Source: Clostridia bacterium
GTDB lineage: Bacteria > Bacillota > Clostridia > Christensenellales > Aristaeellaceae
Direction: 5' to 3'
NCBI GenBank assembly: GCA_017395065.1
Contig: JAFPWH010000003.1
Location: forward strand, 1 to 35,895
Length of the DNA: 35,895 nucleotides
Shown: positions 22,089-31,860 of the stretch, in pieces
Numbering within the stretch: the stretch's first letter is position 1
Layout: each line of letters begins with the position of its first letter
Notes under the pieces: generated by a model
Databases searched by the model: none
What the model saw: the letters and a program-made list of their open reading frames with translations, nothing else
Told to the model about the DNA's origin: nothing
Position numbers and translations under genes: made by a program

Positions 22089-24224
22089 TTGAAAAACAGA
22101 AAGCGGAGTTTTGCCGGTACGCTGATCGTTTGGGCGTGCATCATGGCGGGCATCGTGCTGGTCGTGTACATGACGGGCACCTCCAATCGCTCGAAAGAGC
22201 CCACAAAGCTTGAATATTCCCAGCTGCTCGAATACGTCGAGTACGACCTGAAGGCCGACAAGGGCCTGAACACGGAGAGCGTGGACAGCGCAAAAACCAT
22301 CGGCGCGGTGCTCGTTCAGGACGATCTGTTAAAGGGCGTTAAAAACGGAAACGAGGCGCAGCTGAGCAAAAACAACTACGAATTTTCCTGCGCGCTGCCC
22401 TCCTACGACACGTTCCGTTCGGACGTGAACAGCATCTACCAGCGCGTGCTTGGCAGCAGCGCGATCGTCTCTTCCAACGACTGGACGTTCGCCTACAACA
22501 TCCAGGAGCCGGAGACGGCCAGCGTATTTTTGCAGCTGCTTCCGAGCATACTGTCCCTTGCGCTGTTCGTCGGCATGATGATCTTCATCTTCCGCATGCA
22601 GGCGGGCGCGAACAAGGGCGCCAACAGCTTCGTCCGCGGCAGGACCAAGCTGGTCGATCCCAACGCCAACAAGATCCGCTTTGGCGACGTGGCCGGCGCG
22701 GAGGAGGAAAAGCAGGAGCTCAAGGAGGTCGTCGACTTCTTGAAGGCCCCCGAAAAGTACACGAAGGTCGGCGCGAAGATCCCCAAGGGCGTGCTTCTGA
22801 TCGGCCCGCCCGGCACGGGCAAGACGCTTTTGGCCAAGGCCGTCGCGGGCGAGGCGGGCGTTCCGTTCTACACGATCTCCGGTTCCGAATTCATGGAAAT
22901 GTACGTGGGCGTGGGCGCGAGCCGCGTGCGCGACCTGTTCGATCAGGCCAAAAAGAGCGCGCCCAGCATCGTCTTTATCGACGAGATCGACGCCATCGGC
23001 CGCCAGAGGGGCGCAGGCCTGGGCGGCGGACACGACGAAAGGGAGCAGACGCTCAACCAGCTCCTGGTCGAAATGGACGGCTTTACCCCCAATTCCGGCG
23101 TCATCGTGATGGCCGCGACCAACCGCAGCGACATTCTGGACCCCGCGCTCATGCGCCCGGGCCGCTTCGACCGCCAGGTCGTCGTCAACTACCCCGACGT
23201 TAAGGGCAGGGAGGAGATCCTCAAAGTCCACTCCCGCGGAAAGCCGCTGGCAAAGGACGTAGACCTTCACACGATCGCGGTCATGACGCCCGGCTGCACC
23301 GGCGCGGACCTTTCCAACATCATGAACGAGTCGGCGCTGCTGACCGCGCGAAACGGCAGAAGCGAGATCGACATCGCCACGATCGAGGAAGCCATCAACC
23401 GCGTAAGCCTCGGCCTGGAGAAAAAGAGCCACCTGATCCCCCCGAAGGACAAGGAGATGACCGCCTACCACGAGGCGGGCCACGCAATCGTCGCCTGGGC
23501 GATCCCCGAGTGCGAAAAGGTGCAGGAGATCACCACGATCCCGCGCGGCATGGCCGGCGGCTACACCAAGTACATCCCCGACGAAAAGACCCAATACGCG
23601 ACCTCCTCGCGCCTGCGTGCCCACATCGCAAGCGCCATGGGCGGCATGAGCGCGGAAAAGCTGGTCTACGGCGACATCACGACCGGCGGCAGCAACGACA
23701 TAAAACAGGCCACGTCCCTTGCCCGCAGCATGGTCTGCGAATACGGCATGAGCGAGCTTGGCCCCATATTCATGAGCGGCGAGCACGAGGTGTTCCTCGG
23801 CCGCACGTTCTCCCAGACCTCCTCGGGCATCAGCGAAAGCTTAAGCAGCGCCGTCGACGAGGAAGTCAAAAAGCTGCTCAACGAAGGCATGGCAAGAGCC
23901 ACGCAGATCCTCACGAAATACCGCGAAAAGCTCGACGGCCTCGTAAAGCTGCTCATGGAAAAGGAGCGCCTGAACCGCGAGGAATTCGAGTCCTTCATGG
24001 AGGACAGGGAATACGATCCCGCCCGCGCCGAAGCCTACCGCTTCTACCGCGACCCGGGCAAGGCCGCGATCAAGGAAGCCCCCGCCGAGGCCCCGCAGAA
24101 TCAGCCCGCCGCGCCCGAACAGAGCGCGCCCGCCGAAGCGGGCGAAACCGAAAACAACGCCAAAAAGTGGTTCGAAGACGCCCACGAAAAGGACGAGGAG
24201 CGCAAGGAAAAGCCGGAGATATAA
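22089..24224 (+). CDS. ftsH: ATP-dependent membrane zinc protease FtsH
   Basis: The protein is 711 residues. Two membrane segments (about 9-29 and 149-169) frame an extracytoplasmic domain. The AAA+ module has Walker A GPPGTGKT (239-246), Walker B IVFIDEID (about 294-301) and the second region of homology ([21 protein letters not shown]). The metalloprotease has HEAGH (461-465). FtsH hexamers unfold and degrade membrane and short-lived cytoplasmic proteins. The C-terminal tail (about 650-711) is Ala/Pro/Glu-rich and probably disordered. The start is TTG 22089 behind GAGGA; the nearby ATG at 22064 is out of frame. It stands alone, with one hairpin repeat between it and hisS. The name is given with confidence. 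Confidence 0.97.
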   Translation: MKNRKRSFAGTLIVWACIMAGIVLVVYMTGTSNRSKEPTKLEYSQLLEYVEYDLKADKGLNTESVDSAKTIGAVLVQDDLLKGVKNGNEAQLSKNNYEFSCALPSYDTFRSDVNSIYQRVLGSSAIVSSNDWTFAYNIQEPETASVFLQLLPSILSLALFVGMMIFIFRMQAGANKGANSFVRGRTKLVDPNANKIRFGDVAGAEEEKQELKEVVDFLKAPEKYTKVGAKIPKGVLLIGPPGTGKTLLAKAVAGEAGVPFYTISGSEFMEMYVGVGASRVRDLFDQAKKSAPSIVFIDEIDAIGRQRGAGLGGGHDEREQTLNQLLVEMDGFTPNSGVIVMAATNRSDILDPALMRPGRFDRQVVVNYPDVKGREEILKVHSRGKPLAKDVDLHTIAVMTPGCTGADLSNIMNESALLTARNGRSEIDIATIEEAINRVSLGLEKKSHLIPPKDKEMTAYHEAGHAIVAWAIPECEKVQEITTIPRGMAGGYTKYIPDEKTQYATSSRLRAHIASAMGGMSAEKLVYGDITTGGSNDIKQATSLARSMVCEYGMSELGPIFMSGEHEVFLGRTFSQTSSGISESLSSAVDEEVKKLLNEGMARATQILTKYREKLDGLVKLLMEKERLNREEFESFMEDREYDPARAEAYRFYRDPGKAAIKEAPAEAPQNQPAAPEQSAPAEAGETENNAKKWFEDAHEKDEERKEKPEI

Positions 24225-24265
24225 GGGAGCGGTAAACAGGGGAAAAAGCGCAAAGCAGCAAAAAT

Positions 24266-24290
24266 CCGCAGCGGCGGCAATCTGCCGCCA
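24266..24290. repeat. Single hairpin repeat D between ftsH and hisS
   Basis: One forward copy (CCGCAGCGGCGGC...GCCGCCA) without a CGTATACG box. It is the only isolated copy in the window and may act as the ftsH transcript end. Confidence 0.85.
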
Positions 24291-24346
24291 CGTACCCCTT
24301 TTCCCCGCCTGACCCCCGCCAAAAAACCCACAAACAGGAGCACAGC

Positions 24347-25585
24347 ATGAAAATCAATCCCGTCAAGGGCATGAGAGACTATCTGCCCGAGGAAATGCGC
24401 GTCAGAGACTACGTGCAGGGCGAAATCCTAAAAATCTACCGCGCGAGCGGCTTCGAGCGCATCTCCACCCCCGTGATGGAGGACATGGAGAACCTCGACA
24501 AGAGCGACGGCGGCGACAACCTGAACCTGATCTTCAAGGTATTGAAGAGGGGCGAAAAGCTGGACGAGGCGCTCTCCTCGGGCGACGAAAAGCAGCTTTG
24601 CGACATGGGGCTGAGGTACGACCTGACCGTGCCGCTGTCCCGCTTCTACGCCGCCAACCGCGATAAACTGCCCAAGCCCTTCAAGGTCATACAGACCGAC
24701 CGGGTCTTCCGCGCCGAGCGCCCGCAAAAGGGCCGCATGCGCGAATTCGTGCAGTGCGACATCGACATTCTGGGCGACGAGAGCCCGAACGCCGAGATCG
24801 AGCTGATCGACGTGACCGCCCGGGCCCTGAAGCGCATCGGCTTTGACGACTTCACGGTCAACATCAACGACCGCTCGCTCCTTCGCGGAATGCTCTCGGG
24901 CATGGGCTTTGCGCAGGACAGCCTTTCCACCGTGTGCGTGAGCTTCGACAAGCTCGACAAGGTGGGCGTGGACAGCGTCTGCGCGGAGCTTACCGAAAAG
25001 CAGCTGCCCGAAAATGCTGTCTCGTCTCTCAGAAGCTTTCTCGAAAAGGGCGACCGGAGCCTGGACGCGGTAAAAGCGTACCTTGACGACACCTCCGCCG
25101 CCGACAGGCTTTTGTACGTGCTCTCCGCTTCCGAAAAGCTGCTTCAGGGCACCTGCGCCGTCGCCTATGCGCCGTCCCTCGTGCGCGGACAGGGCTATTA
25201 CACCGGCACGGTGTTCGAGATCACCTGCCCCGCCTTCCGCGGCGCGATCGCGGGCGGCGGCCGCTACGACGGCATGATCGGAAAATTCCTGGGCGAAAAC
25301 GTGCCCGCGGTGGGCTTTTCCATCGGCTTCGAGCGCATCTGCCAGATCCTTCTGGACGAAAACTACACCGTTCCCGCGCAAAAGAAGCTCGCGCTCCTGT
25401 ACACGGAGGACGCGCCCTTCGGCGAGGTGCTCCTAAAGGCCGCGCGCCTCAGGGAAAGCTACGACGTATCGCCCGTCCGGCAGCAAAAAAAGCTGGGCAA
25501 GCAGCTTGGCCAGCTCGAAAAAGAGGGCTTCGCCGCCGCCGCTTTCTTCGACAACGACGACATAAAACCGCTCGGGAAGGAGTAA
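24347..25585 (+). CDS. hisS: Histidine-tRNA ligase (HisRS)
   Basis: The 412-residue class II synthetase shows motif 1 around GFERISTPVMED, motif 2 FRAERPQKGRMREFVQCDID and the HisRS-specific block LVRGQGYYTGTVFEI. The latter separates true HisRS from the HisZ paralogue, which often lacks it. Motif 3 is near AVGFSIGFERI. A short C-terminal anticodon-binding domain follows (about 330-412). It charges tRNA-His with histidine in the cytoplasm. ATG 24347 follows CAGGAG. The next gene starts 21 bp downstream and is probably co-transcribed. Confidence 0.95.
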   Translation: MKINPVKGMRDYLPEEMRVRDYVQGEILKIYRASGFERISTPVMEDMENLDKSDGGDNLNLIFKVLKRGEKLDEALSSGDEKQLCDMGLRYDLTVPLSRFYAANRDKLPKPFKVIQTDRVFRAERPQKGRMREFVQCDIDILGDESPNAEIELIDVTARALKRIGFDDFTVNINDRSLLRGMLSGMGFAQDSLSTVCVSFDKLDKVGVDSVCAELTEKQLPENAVSSLRSFLEKGDRSLDAVKAYLDDTSAADRLLYVLSASEKLLQGTCAVAYAPSLVRGQGYYTGTVFEITCPAFRGAIAGGGRYDGMIGKFLGENVPAVGFSIGFERICQILLDENYTVPAQKKLALLYTEDAPFGEVLLKAARLRESYDVSPVRQQKKLGKQLGQLEKEGFAAAAFFDNDDIKPLGKE

Positions 25586-25606
25586 GGGCGCTCTGCCCGC
25601 AAAAGC

Positions 25607-26449
25607 ATGCCGAAAGCAGTCAAAGCCGCAAAGCGCAAAGCGAAAAGCCCGAACAACCGGTGGCTTAAGCTTTTGCTGATCCCCTACACCGCGCTGTACG
25701 TGTGGCTGATGGGGCTGTTCGACCTGCATTCGCTGGACTTTCTCAAGCGCTTCATGGACTTTTGGGGCAGGGACGCCTACACCCTCAATTTCGTCTGCGC
25801 CTTCGTGTGCCTGGCGGGGCTGCTGCTGCTGATCTTCGGCCCCACGCGCTACCGGCCGGTCGTTGCGATCGGGCTTTTGATGTTCCTGATGCCCGTTTGG
25901 TTCCAAAGCTCGCTTACGCCCGCAAAAAACAGCATCCGCGATCCCTACGTGCTAAAGATCGAGTGGAACACGCTGATTTTCCTCTACGAGGTCCTGACCG
26001 CGCTGTGGGCGGCGATGCTCGTGCGCGGCGACGTGAAGACCGAATGGGTCAAGCTGATCATGGCGCTCGTACTGGTCCTGGGCAGCGTGTTTCCCTACCT
26101 GCACGGCGCAGACGAACACGACGTGATGACACTGTACATGAAGATACTGCCGCTTAGCCTGCTCACGGGCTTCGTGCTGGATTTCTGCATGAACGGCTTC
26201 AGCCTCCAAAGCCTCCTGCCCGCGCTGATCTCCGTCGCGGTCAGCTTCGTTATGGCCGTCGATCTCTCCGCCTCCGCGATCCTGTGGGGCTTTGCCGCAA
26301 GCTGCCTGATCGCGATCGTCTTTTTGCTGATAAAAAAGCGCGAAGCCGGCTCGATCGGCGGCGTCGCGGCCCTTGCGTGCATGCTGATCAACGCGGCAGT
26401 GTTCATGCTTTCCTATTTGTGGAAGATCGATATTCCGAAGGTGTTTTGA
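25607..26449 (+). CDS. Polytopic membrane protein, unknown function
   Basis: The 280 residues begin with a basic cytoplasmic tail (MPKAVKAAKRKAKSPNNR). About eight hydrophobic membrane segments follow (for example LKLLLIPYTALYVWLMGL and VCLAGLLLLIFG), ending in LINAAVFMLSYLW. No transport or enzyme motif is recognised. No strong ribosome site precedes ATG 25607; the nearest GGAAGGAG is about 25 bases upstream, at the end of hisS, so translation may be coupled to hisS. I do not recognise the family. Confidence 0.75.
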   Translation: MPKAVKAAKRKAKSPNNRWLKLLLIPYTALYVWLMGLFDLHSLDFLKRFMDFWGRDAYTLNFVCAFVCLAGLLLLIFGPTRYRPVVAIGLLMFLMPVWFQSSLTPAKNSIRDPYVLKIEWNTLIFLYEVLTALWAAMLVRGDVKTEWVKLIMALVLVLGSVFPYLHGADEHDVMTLYMKILPLSLLTGFVLDFCMNGFSLQSLLPALISVAVSFVMAVDLSASAILWGFAASCLIAIVFLLIKKREAGSIGGVAALACMLINAAVFMLSYLWKIDIPKVF

Positions 26450-26459
26450 AGATTTAAAA

Positions 26460-26735
26460 CCGTAGCGGCGGCCTTCAAGGCCGCCATTTTTGTCGCGTAT
26501 ACGCAATAAACCCGTCCCAAGGCGCAGACATCCGCCCATCCGTAGCGGCGGCAACCTGCCGCCATGGGCGATACGTATACGAACCGGCGCAATGGTAAGC
26601 GCAGTTTTCTGCGTATATGCTTCGTTCATGGCGGCCTTGAGGCCGCCGCTACGGCGGGAGCGCGGAGTTGTTGCTTCGGAACAAATTCTCTTTCGTATAC
26701 GCGATGCCTATGGCGGCAGATTGCCGCCGCTGCGG
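26460..26735. repeat. Hairpin-repeat array E: two forward copies, two reverse
   Basis: Forward copies are 26460-26486 (centre CTTCAAG, GCGTATACG at 26495) and 26540-26564 (centre AACCT, CGTATACG nearby). Reverse copies are 26628-26654 (centre CTTGAGG) and 26710-26735 (centre AGATT). Both are preceded by CGTATA-type boxes. The array separates two convergent genes. Confidence 0.92.
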
Positions 26736-26750
26736 AAAATTGTTTCCCCC

Positions 26751-27632
26751 TCAGATCACCCGCACCGTAAACCAGCTCGTGTACACCGTCCCGGGCTTGA
26801 GCAGCGTGACGTAGGGCTTCTTTTCGAACTCGTCGCCGTCCTGTTCGCGGCCGGGCATGCCGTGCCAGGGTTCGAGGCAGAGGTAGGGCGCCTTCATGCC
26901 GGGCTTGGTCCACACGGCCAGAACTTCCATCTTCGGGAACTCGAAACTTATGCCTTTTCCGCTCGTCCTGTGCACGAGCTTCACTTCGCGGCTGTTTAAG
27001 CCCGCGAACAAAAGCGCGTCGCGGTCGAACAGATCGTAGCTCAGCGGCAGCGTCCTTGGGTCGGTGAACGCCTCCAGCTTTTCCTCGCCGCTGATGAGGT
27101 AGCCGGTCGGGGCGATCTGATTCATGCCGCTTTCGTCCTTTTCAAACTTCAGCACGTAGTCCTCGAACGCCGCGCCCTCCTCCATCGGGCAGACGAAGCC
27201 GGGGTGACCGCCCACGCACACGGGCATCACGTCTTTGGAGCGGTTCTCGACCAGGAACGTCGTCGTGTAGCCGTTTTCAAACAGGCGGTACGTCACGTGG
27301 AAGGCGAACTCGAAGGGATACATCTTGCGCGTGAGGCCGTCGTCGGTCAGCACCAGGTCTATGAAATCCTCGCCCAGATGGCTCAGCGTGAATTCGGGAT
27401 TGCGCGTAAAGCCGTGCTTGGGCATGGGGTAGTACTGCCCGCCGATGCTGATCTTGTCGTCGCGCACCGAGCCGCACACGGGGAAGAGCACCGGCGCGTG
27501 CTGCGGCCACACGTTCGGATCTGCCTGCCAGATCACCTCGCGCCCGTCCGCGCCCTTAAAGGACGTGATCTGCGCGCCCTTGAGGCGCACCTTCGCCGTC
27601 GTATTCAGGTATTTCAGTTCGAACTCCGTCAT
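26751..27632 (-). CDS. Aldose 1-epimerase family protein (LacX-like)
   Basis: The 293 residues form a galactose-mutarotase-like beta-sandwich: GAQITSFKGADGREVIWQ at the start, PVLFPVCGSVRDD (about 47-59), HGFTRNPEF with the candidate His (about 73), GGHPGFVCP (about 144-152) with a second conserved His, and a C-terminal LCLEPWHGMPG with a Glu that fits the catalytic base. The family interconverts anomers of hexoses in the cytoplasm. GGAGGTG precedes ATG 27632. It is monocistronic and convergent to the membrane protein gene across repeat array E. The exact sugar is unknown. Confidence 0.88.
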   Translation of the reverse strand: MTEFELKYLNTTAKVRLKGAQITSFKGADGREVIWQADPNVWPQHAPVLFPVCGSVRDDKISIGGQYYPMPKHGFTRNPEFTLSHLGEDFIDLVLTDDGLTRKMYPFEFAFHVTYRLFENGYTTTFLVENRSKDVMPVCVGGHPGFVCPMEEGAAFEDYVLKFEKDESGMNQIAPTGYLISGEEKLEAFTDPRTLPLSYDLFDRDALLFAGLNSREVKLVHRTSGKGISFEFPKMEVLAVWTKPGMKAPYLCLEPWHGMPGREQDGDEFEKKPYVTLLKPGTVYTSWFTVRVI

Positions 27633-27720
27633 AAAAGCACCTCCGTTTGTCGCTTCGCATATTCTGTTTTCGCCCGGCCCGGCCGCTTATGTCCGGCGTG
27701 GCCGGCCCTCTTTTGCGTCC

Positions 27721-27749
27721 ATCATAGCACAAAAAAGCTTTCCTGTCCA
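27721..27749 (-). promoter_or_regulatory. Promoter of the aldose epimerase-like gene
   Basis: Minus strand: TGGACA, 17 bases, TATGAT. Confidence 0.65.
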
Positions 27750-27777
27750 TAGGCGGCGAAGGAAAGCCAAAAATCTC

Positions 27778-27806
27778 TTGTGCGGCGCGGCGCCGCATGC
27801 TATAAT
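27778..27806 (+). promoter_or_regulatory. Plus-strand promoter opposing the DivIC-like gene
   Basis: TTGTGC, 17 bases, TATAAT, followed by GGACGGAGGGT and an ATG at 27842. The frame opened there runs 150 codons antisense over the DivIC-like gene and looks non-natural. The promoter may drive an antisense or small RNA, a short peptide, or be the relic of a lost gene. Confidence 0.5.
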
Positions 27807-27910
27807 AACCGGGGCGGGAAAAGAGCCGCAGGACGGAGGGTATGAAAAGGCGCCCGGCTTCGGCCCAAAGCCGCCGAACGGACGCAAATACCCTTTCGCC
27901 GGAACGAACG

Positions 27911-28195
27911 CTATTTCCGCGGGGACGTATAGTGCACCTCGCCCGGCATGCTCATGCCGCTGGCGCGCGCGTAAAGCTCTATGCCTTCGTCGGTCTTGAT
28001 GAACGCAAGCTCGTCCTGCAGGTCCCTGAGCTCCGCCTCCAGCAGGCTGTTTTGCTCGATGATCTCGTTGATCTCGCTGCGGACGCGTTCGCTCTTGGAG
28101 CTGATGATCGAATCCGCCGCCACGAACAAAATCACGATGGCCGCAAGGAGCAAAAGGTAAGTTTTCATTTTCAGGTGGATGGGCTTGGTCTTCAT
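27911..28195 (-). CDS. Septum formation initiator family protein (DivIC/FtsB-like)
   Basis: The 94 residues have a short basic cytoplasmic start, one membrane segment (about 10-28) and a coiled coil (about 30-65: SKSERVRSEINEIIEQNSLLEAELRDLQDEL). A compact end with GIELYARASGMSMPGEVHY matches the family pattern of E-x-x-AR-x-x-x-GM-x-x-P-x-E. Such proteins join the divisome with FtsL and FtsQ. ATG 28195 follows GAGGT. The upstream gene, divergent, is addA. The name divIC versus ftsB cannot be settled from sequence alone. Confidence 0.88.
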   Translation of the reverse strand: MKTKPIHLKMKTYLLLLAAIVILFVAADSIISSKSERVRSEINEIIEQNSLLEAELRDLQDELAFIKTDEGIELYARASGMSMPGEVHYTSPRK

Positions 28196-28313
28196 GGACG
28201 TACCTCGCTTTTAGACCTCGGTCTGTTTGCGGAATTTATAATTCGACCAAAGTCTCTTTATTCCTGCAAGATTTTGGCCTTAACAATAAAATAACATACT
28301 TCAGTCTGTAATC

Positions 28314-28342
28314 TTGCGATTTAAGGTCTGTTTGACCATAGA
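28314..28342 (+). promoter_or_regulatory. Likely addA promoter
   Basis: TTGCGA, 17 bases, CATAGA, about 30 bp before the start. GGTCTGTTTG occurs twice in the divergent region (28224 and 28325). Confidence 0.5.
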
Positions 28343-28372
28343 TCATCGGCAGGCGGCAGAAAGGAAACACAG

Positions 28373-31300
28373 ATGCAATTTTCCGATCAGCAGAAAAAAG
28401 TAATTGATTCGAGGGGCAAAAACCTGCTCGTCAGCGCTGCCGCGGGCAGCGGCAAAACGACGGTCCTGGTGGAAAGGGTGCTCGGGCTCTTAAGGGAGGG
28501 CACGGGCATCGACGAGATTTTGATCGTCACCTTCACCCGCGCCGCCGCGCAGGACATGCGCCAGAAGCTGCAAAAGCGCATCAGCGACGAGGTGGACGCG
28601 GGCGACAGGAGCCTCTACGAACAGCTTGAAAAAATCGAGTTCAGCTCCATTTCGACGCTGCACTCGTTCTGCTCGAAATTGATCCGCCAAAACTTCGAAC
28701 TGAGCGGGCAGGACCCGGACTTTCGCATCCTCGAAAAGGCCGACGACGCGATGCTCAGCGACCGTGCGCTGGAGAGTTTAATGGAGGAGGTCTTCGGCGA
28801 AGACCCGGAGGGCTTTTCGCGCCTGAGCTTTACAAGGAGCGAAGAAGAGATCCGCAAAATGATCACCGAGGTCAACGACTTTCTGTCCTCCCGACCGGAC
28901 AGGGCCGAATGGGAACAGAACGCGCTCACTCTCATGCAGGACGGAAGCGCATACCTTCATCTGCTCGAGCAGAGCGCGGACAAGCTGATCAGCGAAGCGC
29001 TGACGCTGGGCAGGGAGGCGCTTTCGGTCTGCCGCCGCCCGGGCGGGCCGATGGAGCTGGAAAGCGCGCTCGAAGCCGAGATAAGCCAGATCGAAGCGTA
29101 TCAGGGCTTGCCCTACGAAGAGATGCGCGTCGCGCTCGACGGTTTTTCGTCCGGCAAGGCGCGCTCCGCAAAGGGCGGGGAGGGCTCGATCGAGCTAAGC
29201 GAAGCGGTCAAGGACCTGCGCAAAAAAATGAAAAATCTCGTCCCGGAGAAGCTCAGAAAGCTGATCTCCCTGCCCCTCAAAACGGCCCTGAGCGATTTGA
29301 GCGAGGACCTGCCCGCCGCGCGCTGCCTTCTGTCGCTGGCCGACCGCTTCGACGAAAAGCTCAAGGCCGCGCGCAGGGAAAAGAGCGCGCTTACGTACAA
29401 CGACCTTGAGCATCTGGCGATCAGGCTCCTCAAAAACGAGGAGGTCCGCGCGCGTCTGAGGCAGCAGTACAAATACGTCTTCGTCGACGAATATCAGGAC
29501 ACGAGCGACATTCAGGAGGCCATCGTAAGCGCCGTCGCCGGGGAAAACAACCGCTTCATGGTCGGCGACGTAAAGCAGTCCATCTACCGCTTCCGAAACG
29601 CCGCGCCGGAGCTCTTCATGCAAAAGTACGAAGAGTATTCCGAAAGCGAAAACAGCGAACTGATCGTGCTGAGCCAAAACTTCCGCTCCCGCGCCGCGAT
29701 CCTGGAATTTGTGAACCTCCTGTTCGAAAGGGTCATGCACGGGCAGGAGAGCGAGATCGTCTACGACGAAAACGCGCGCCTGAATCCCGGCGCGTCCTAC
29801 GAGGGAAAGGACCCGCCGGTGGAGATCATGCTGATCGACAAAAGCGCCGAGGAGGAGACGGAGGAGGACGAAGACGAGGAGGAAAAGGACGACTACAAGG
29901 ATGCGGAAATGCAGGCGATGCTGATCGCCAGCCGCATCCACGCGCTGATGGACGAGGACAAGAGCCTGAAATACCGCGATTTCTGCGTCATCACCCGCGT
30001 GAAGAGGAACGTGCTTTCGCTGATGGCGCGCGTGCTCTCGCTCCGCGGAATCCCCTCCTTCGCGGACGAGACCGAGAGCGCCTTCGACGCGATCGAGGTG
30101 AGCGTGCTGATCAGCGCCCTGCGCATCCTCATCAGCCGAAGGCGCGAGGTCGATTTGCTCAGCGTCCTTAGAAGCCCCATGTTTTCCTTTTCGAATAAGC
30201 AGCTTGCGATGGTTCGCATCGCGGCGGGCGACGGGCTGTTGTTCGAGGGCCTCGAAAAGCTCAGAGGCGCGCTGCCCGAAGCCGAAAGATTTCTGACCCT
30301 GTACGAAAGCTGGCGCCTCGTCATGCGCCAAAAACCCATCAGCGCGATCATTCGCCGCATCCTCGAGGACACGGGCTACTACGCCTTCGTGGGCGCGCTG
30401 GCGGGCGGAAGGCACCGGCAGGCCAACATCGACATGCTCTGCGAGCTCGCGCTCAAATACGAGGGCGGGCAGGGCAGGTCGCTGGGCGGCTTTTTGGAGT
30501 ACACCGCCTATCTGAAGAGCAAGACCGACGACGGCGGCGCGCACGAGCTGGGCGAGGGCGACGACGTGGTGCGCCTGATGACCGCCCACAAGAGCAAGGG
30601 CCTCGAGTTCAGGGTCGTGTTCGCCTCGATGCTGGAGCACGCCTACCTCGGCAGAAAGCCGTCGAACCTTTGCCTGATGGACAGGGACCTCGGGCTTGCC
30701 TTTACGCACACCGACGAAAAGCTGGTCTCGGAGCGGGACACCGTCGCCCGCCGCGCGATCAAGGCCCGGCAGGAGCAAAAGGACACGGCGGAGGAACTGC
30801 GCGTGCTCTACGTAACGCTGACCCGCGCGATGGAGCGGCTGATCCTGACGGCCTCGGTAAAGGATCTGGCCGGGAGCATCGCCGCGTGGTCTCTTGGCGC
30901 TTCGCAGCCGGACATGTACAAAAACTCGCTGGACGTGACGATGAACGCCGTGCTGGACGCGCCGGGCTGCGAGTGCCTTGGCGCTCAGACCGACGGCAAA
31001 AAACCCTACGTCGCCCTCAGCGTCTTCGGCACGCAGGAGACCAAAAACCTCGAAAAGGAGCTCGCGGGCGAGGCGCTGAAAAACGTGAACGAGGCGCTCG
31101 AGAGCGACCTATGGGACGAGGACACCGCCCGCGCCTACGAATGGGTCTACCCGGACAGCGAAAGGGTCTACGCGCCGCTCAAGCTCACCGTCACGGGCTT
31201 AAGCCGCGAAATAAACGGCATAAAGCAGCTTATCAGCCCAAAGGACGCGCCTTCCTTCCTCTCCGGCGAGGACAAAAGCGTCTACACCCGCCGCGGCACC

Positions 31301-31810
31301 GCCGTGCACAAGGCGCTGCAGGCGCTTTCCTACGAGCCCCTGCGGAAGATCGCCGATTACACAGATATCTGCGCCGAGATCGCCCGGCAGCTGAATCTCA
31401 TGGCCGACCGCGGCATACTCTTCAAAGAAGAAAGGACGCTTGTCAGCCCCAAAGTGATCGCCGCGTTCGTCACGGGCAGGACGGGCAGGGAAGCGCTCTT
31501 TGCCGAAACCGTAAAGCGCGAATGGAGCTTTACGCTGAAGCTCCCCGCGAAGGAAGCCCTGCCCGGCTTCACGGGAGACGACGAGATCCTCGTGCAGGGC
31601 TGCATAGACCTGTGCTACGTCAAAGACGGCAAATGGGTGCTCGTCGACTACAAGACCGACGGCGCGGGTGAGGACGAAGATATCCTGAGCCGCTACGGAA
31701 ACCAGCTGACCCTCTACGCCAGAGCCCTCACCAACCTAACCGGCAAACCAGTGTCAAAAGCCGTGATCGCCCTGGTAAGACAGGGCAGGGAGATCGAGGT
31801 GGAGGTATAG
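28373..31810 (+). CDS. addA: AddA helicase-nuclease subunit
   Basis: The 1145-residue protein is a UvrD-type SF1 helicase with a C-terminal RecB-like nuclease. Walker A AAAGSGKTT is at residues 22-30, motif II VDEYQDTSD near 371, motif III GDVKQSIYRFR near 397, TAHKSKGLEF near 735, LYVTLTRA (motif VI) near 810, and the nuclease motif GCIDLCYVKDGKWVLVDYKTD near 1075-1096. An acidic insertion (EEETEEDEDEEEKDD) lies near 490-505. AddAB resects double-strand breaks for RecA. ATG 28373 follows AAAGGA. addB normally precedes addA, but here the upstream gene is the divergent DivIC-like gene, so AddB must be elsewhere or lost. It is slightly shorter than the usual ~1200 residues. Confidence 0.95.
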   Translation: MQFSDQQKKVIDSRGKNLLVSAAAGSGKTTVLVERVLGLLREGTGIDEILIVTFTRAAAQDMRQKLQKRISDEVDAGDRSLYEQLEKIEFSSISTLHSFCSKLIRQNFELSGQDPDFRILEKADDAMLSDRALESLMEEVFGEDPEGFSRLSFTRSEEEIRKMITEVNDFLSSRPDRAEWEQNALTLMQDGSAYLHLLEQSADKLISEALTLGREALSVCRRPGGPMELESALEAEISQIEAYQGLPYEEMRVALDGFSSGKARSAKGGEGSIELSEAVKDLRKKMKNLVPEKLRKLISLPLKTALSDLSEDLPAARCLLSLADRFDEKLKAARREKSALTYNDLEHLAIRLLKNEEVRARLRQQYKYVFVDEYQDTSDIQEAIVSAVAGENNRFMVGDVKQSIYRFRNAAPELFMQKYEEYSESENSELIVLSQNFRSRAAILEFVNLLFERVMHGQESEIVYDENARLNPGASYEGKDPPVEIMLIDKSAEEETEEDEDEEEKDDYKDAEMQAMLIASRIHALMDEDKSLKYRDFCVITRVKRNVLSLMARVLSLRGIPSFADETESAFDAIEVSVLISALRILISRRREVDLLSVLRSPMFSFSNKQLAMVRIAAGDGLLFEGLEKLRGALPEAERFLTLYESWRLVMRQKPISAIIRRILEDTGYYAFVGALAGGRHRQANIDMLCELALKYEGGQGRSLGGFLEYTAYLKSKTDDGGAHELGEGDDVVRLMTAHKSKGLEFRVVFASMLEHAYLGRKPSNLCLMDRDLGLAFTHTDEKLVSERDTVARRAIKARQEQKDTAEELRVLYVTLTRAMERLILTASVKDLAGSIAAWSLGASQPDMYKNSLDVTMNAVLDAPGCECLGAQTDGKKPYVALSVFGTQETKNLEKELAGEALKNVNEALESDLWDEDTARAYEWVYPDSERVYAPLKLTVTGLSREINGIKQLISPKDAPSFLSGEDKSVYTRRGTAVHKALQALSYEPLRKIADYTDICAEIARQLNLMADRGILFKEERTLVSPKVIAAFVTGRTGREALFAETVKREWSFTLKLPAKEALPGFTGDDEILVQGCIDLCYVKDGKWVLVDYKTDGAGEDEDILSRYGNQLTLYARALTNLTGKPVSKAVIALVRQGREIEVEV

Positions 31811-31860
31811 ACCCGGGCCGCGACCGCCCCACAATCAAAAAAATACCACCGCATATATCT

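Noticed and set aside
24347-25585. HisZ (ATP phosphoribosyltransferase regulatory subunit)
   Set aside because: The HisRS-specific loop LVRGQGYYTG and motif 2 are intact and no histidine-biosynthesis genes are adjacent.
27842-28294. 150-codon plus-strand frame antisense to the DivIC-like gene
   Set aside because: A promoter and ribosome site precede it, but the protein is the antisense image of a conserved gene; the start signal is kept as a finding, the protein is not.
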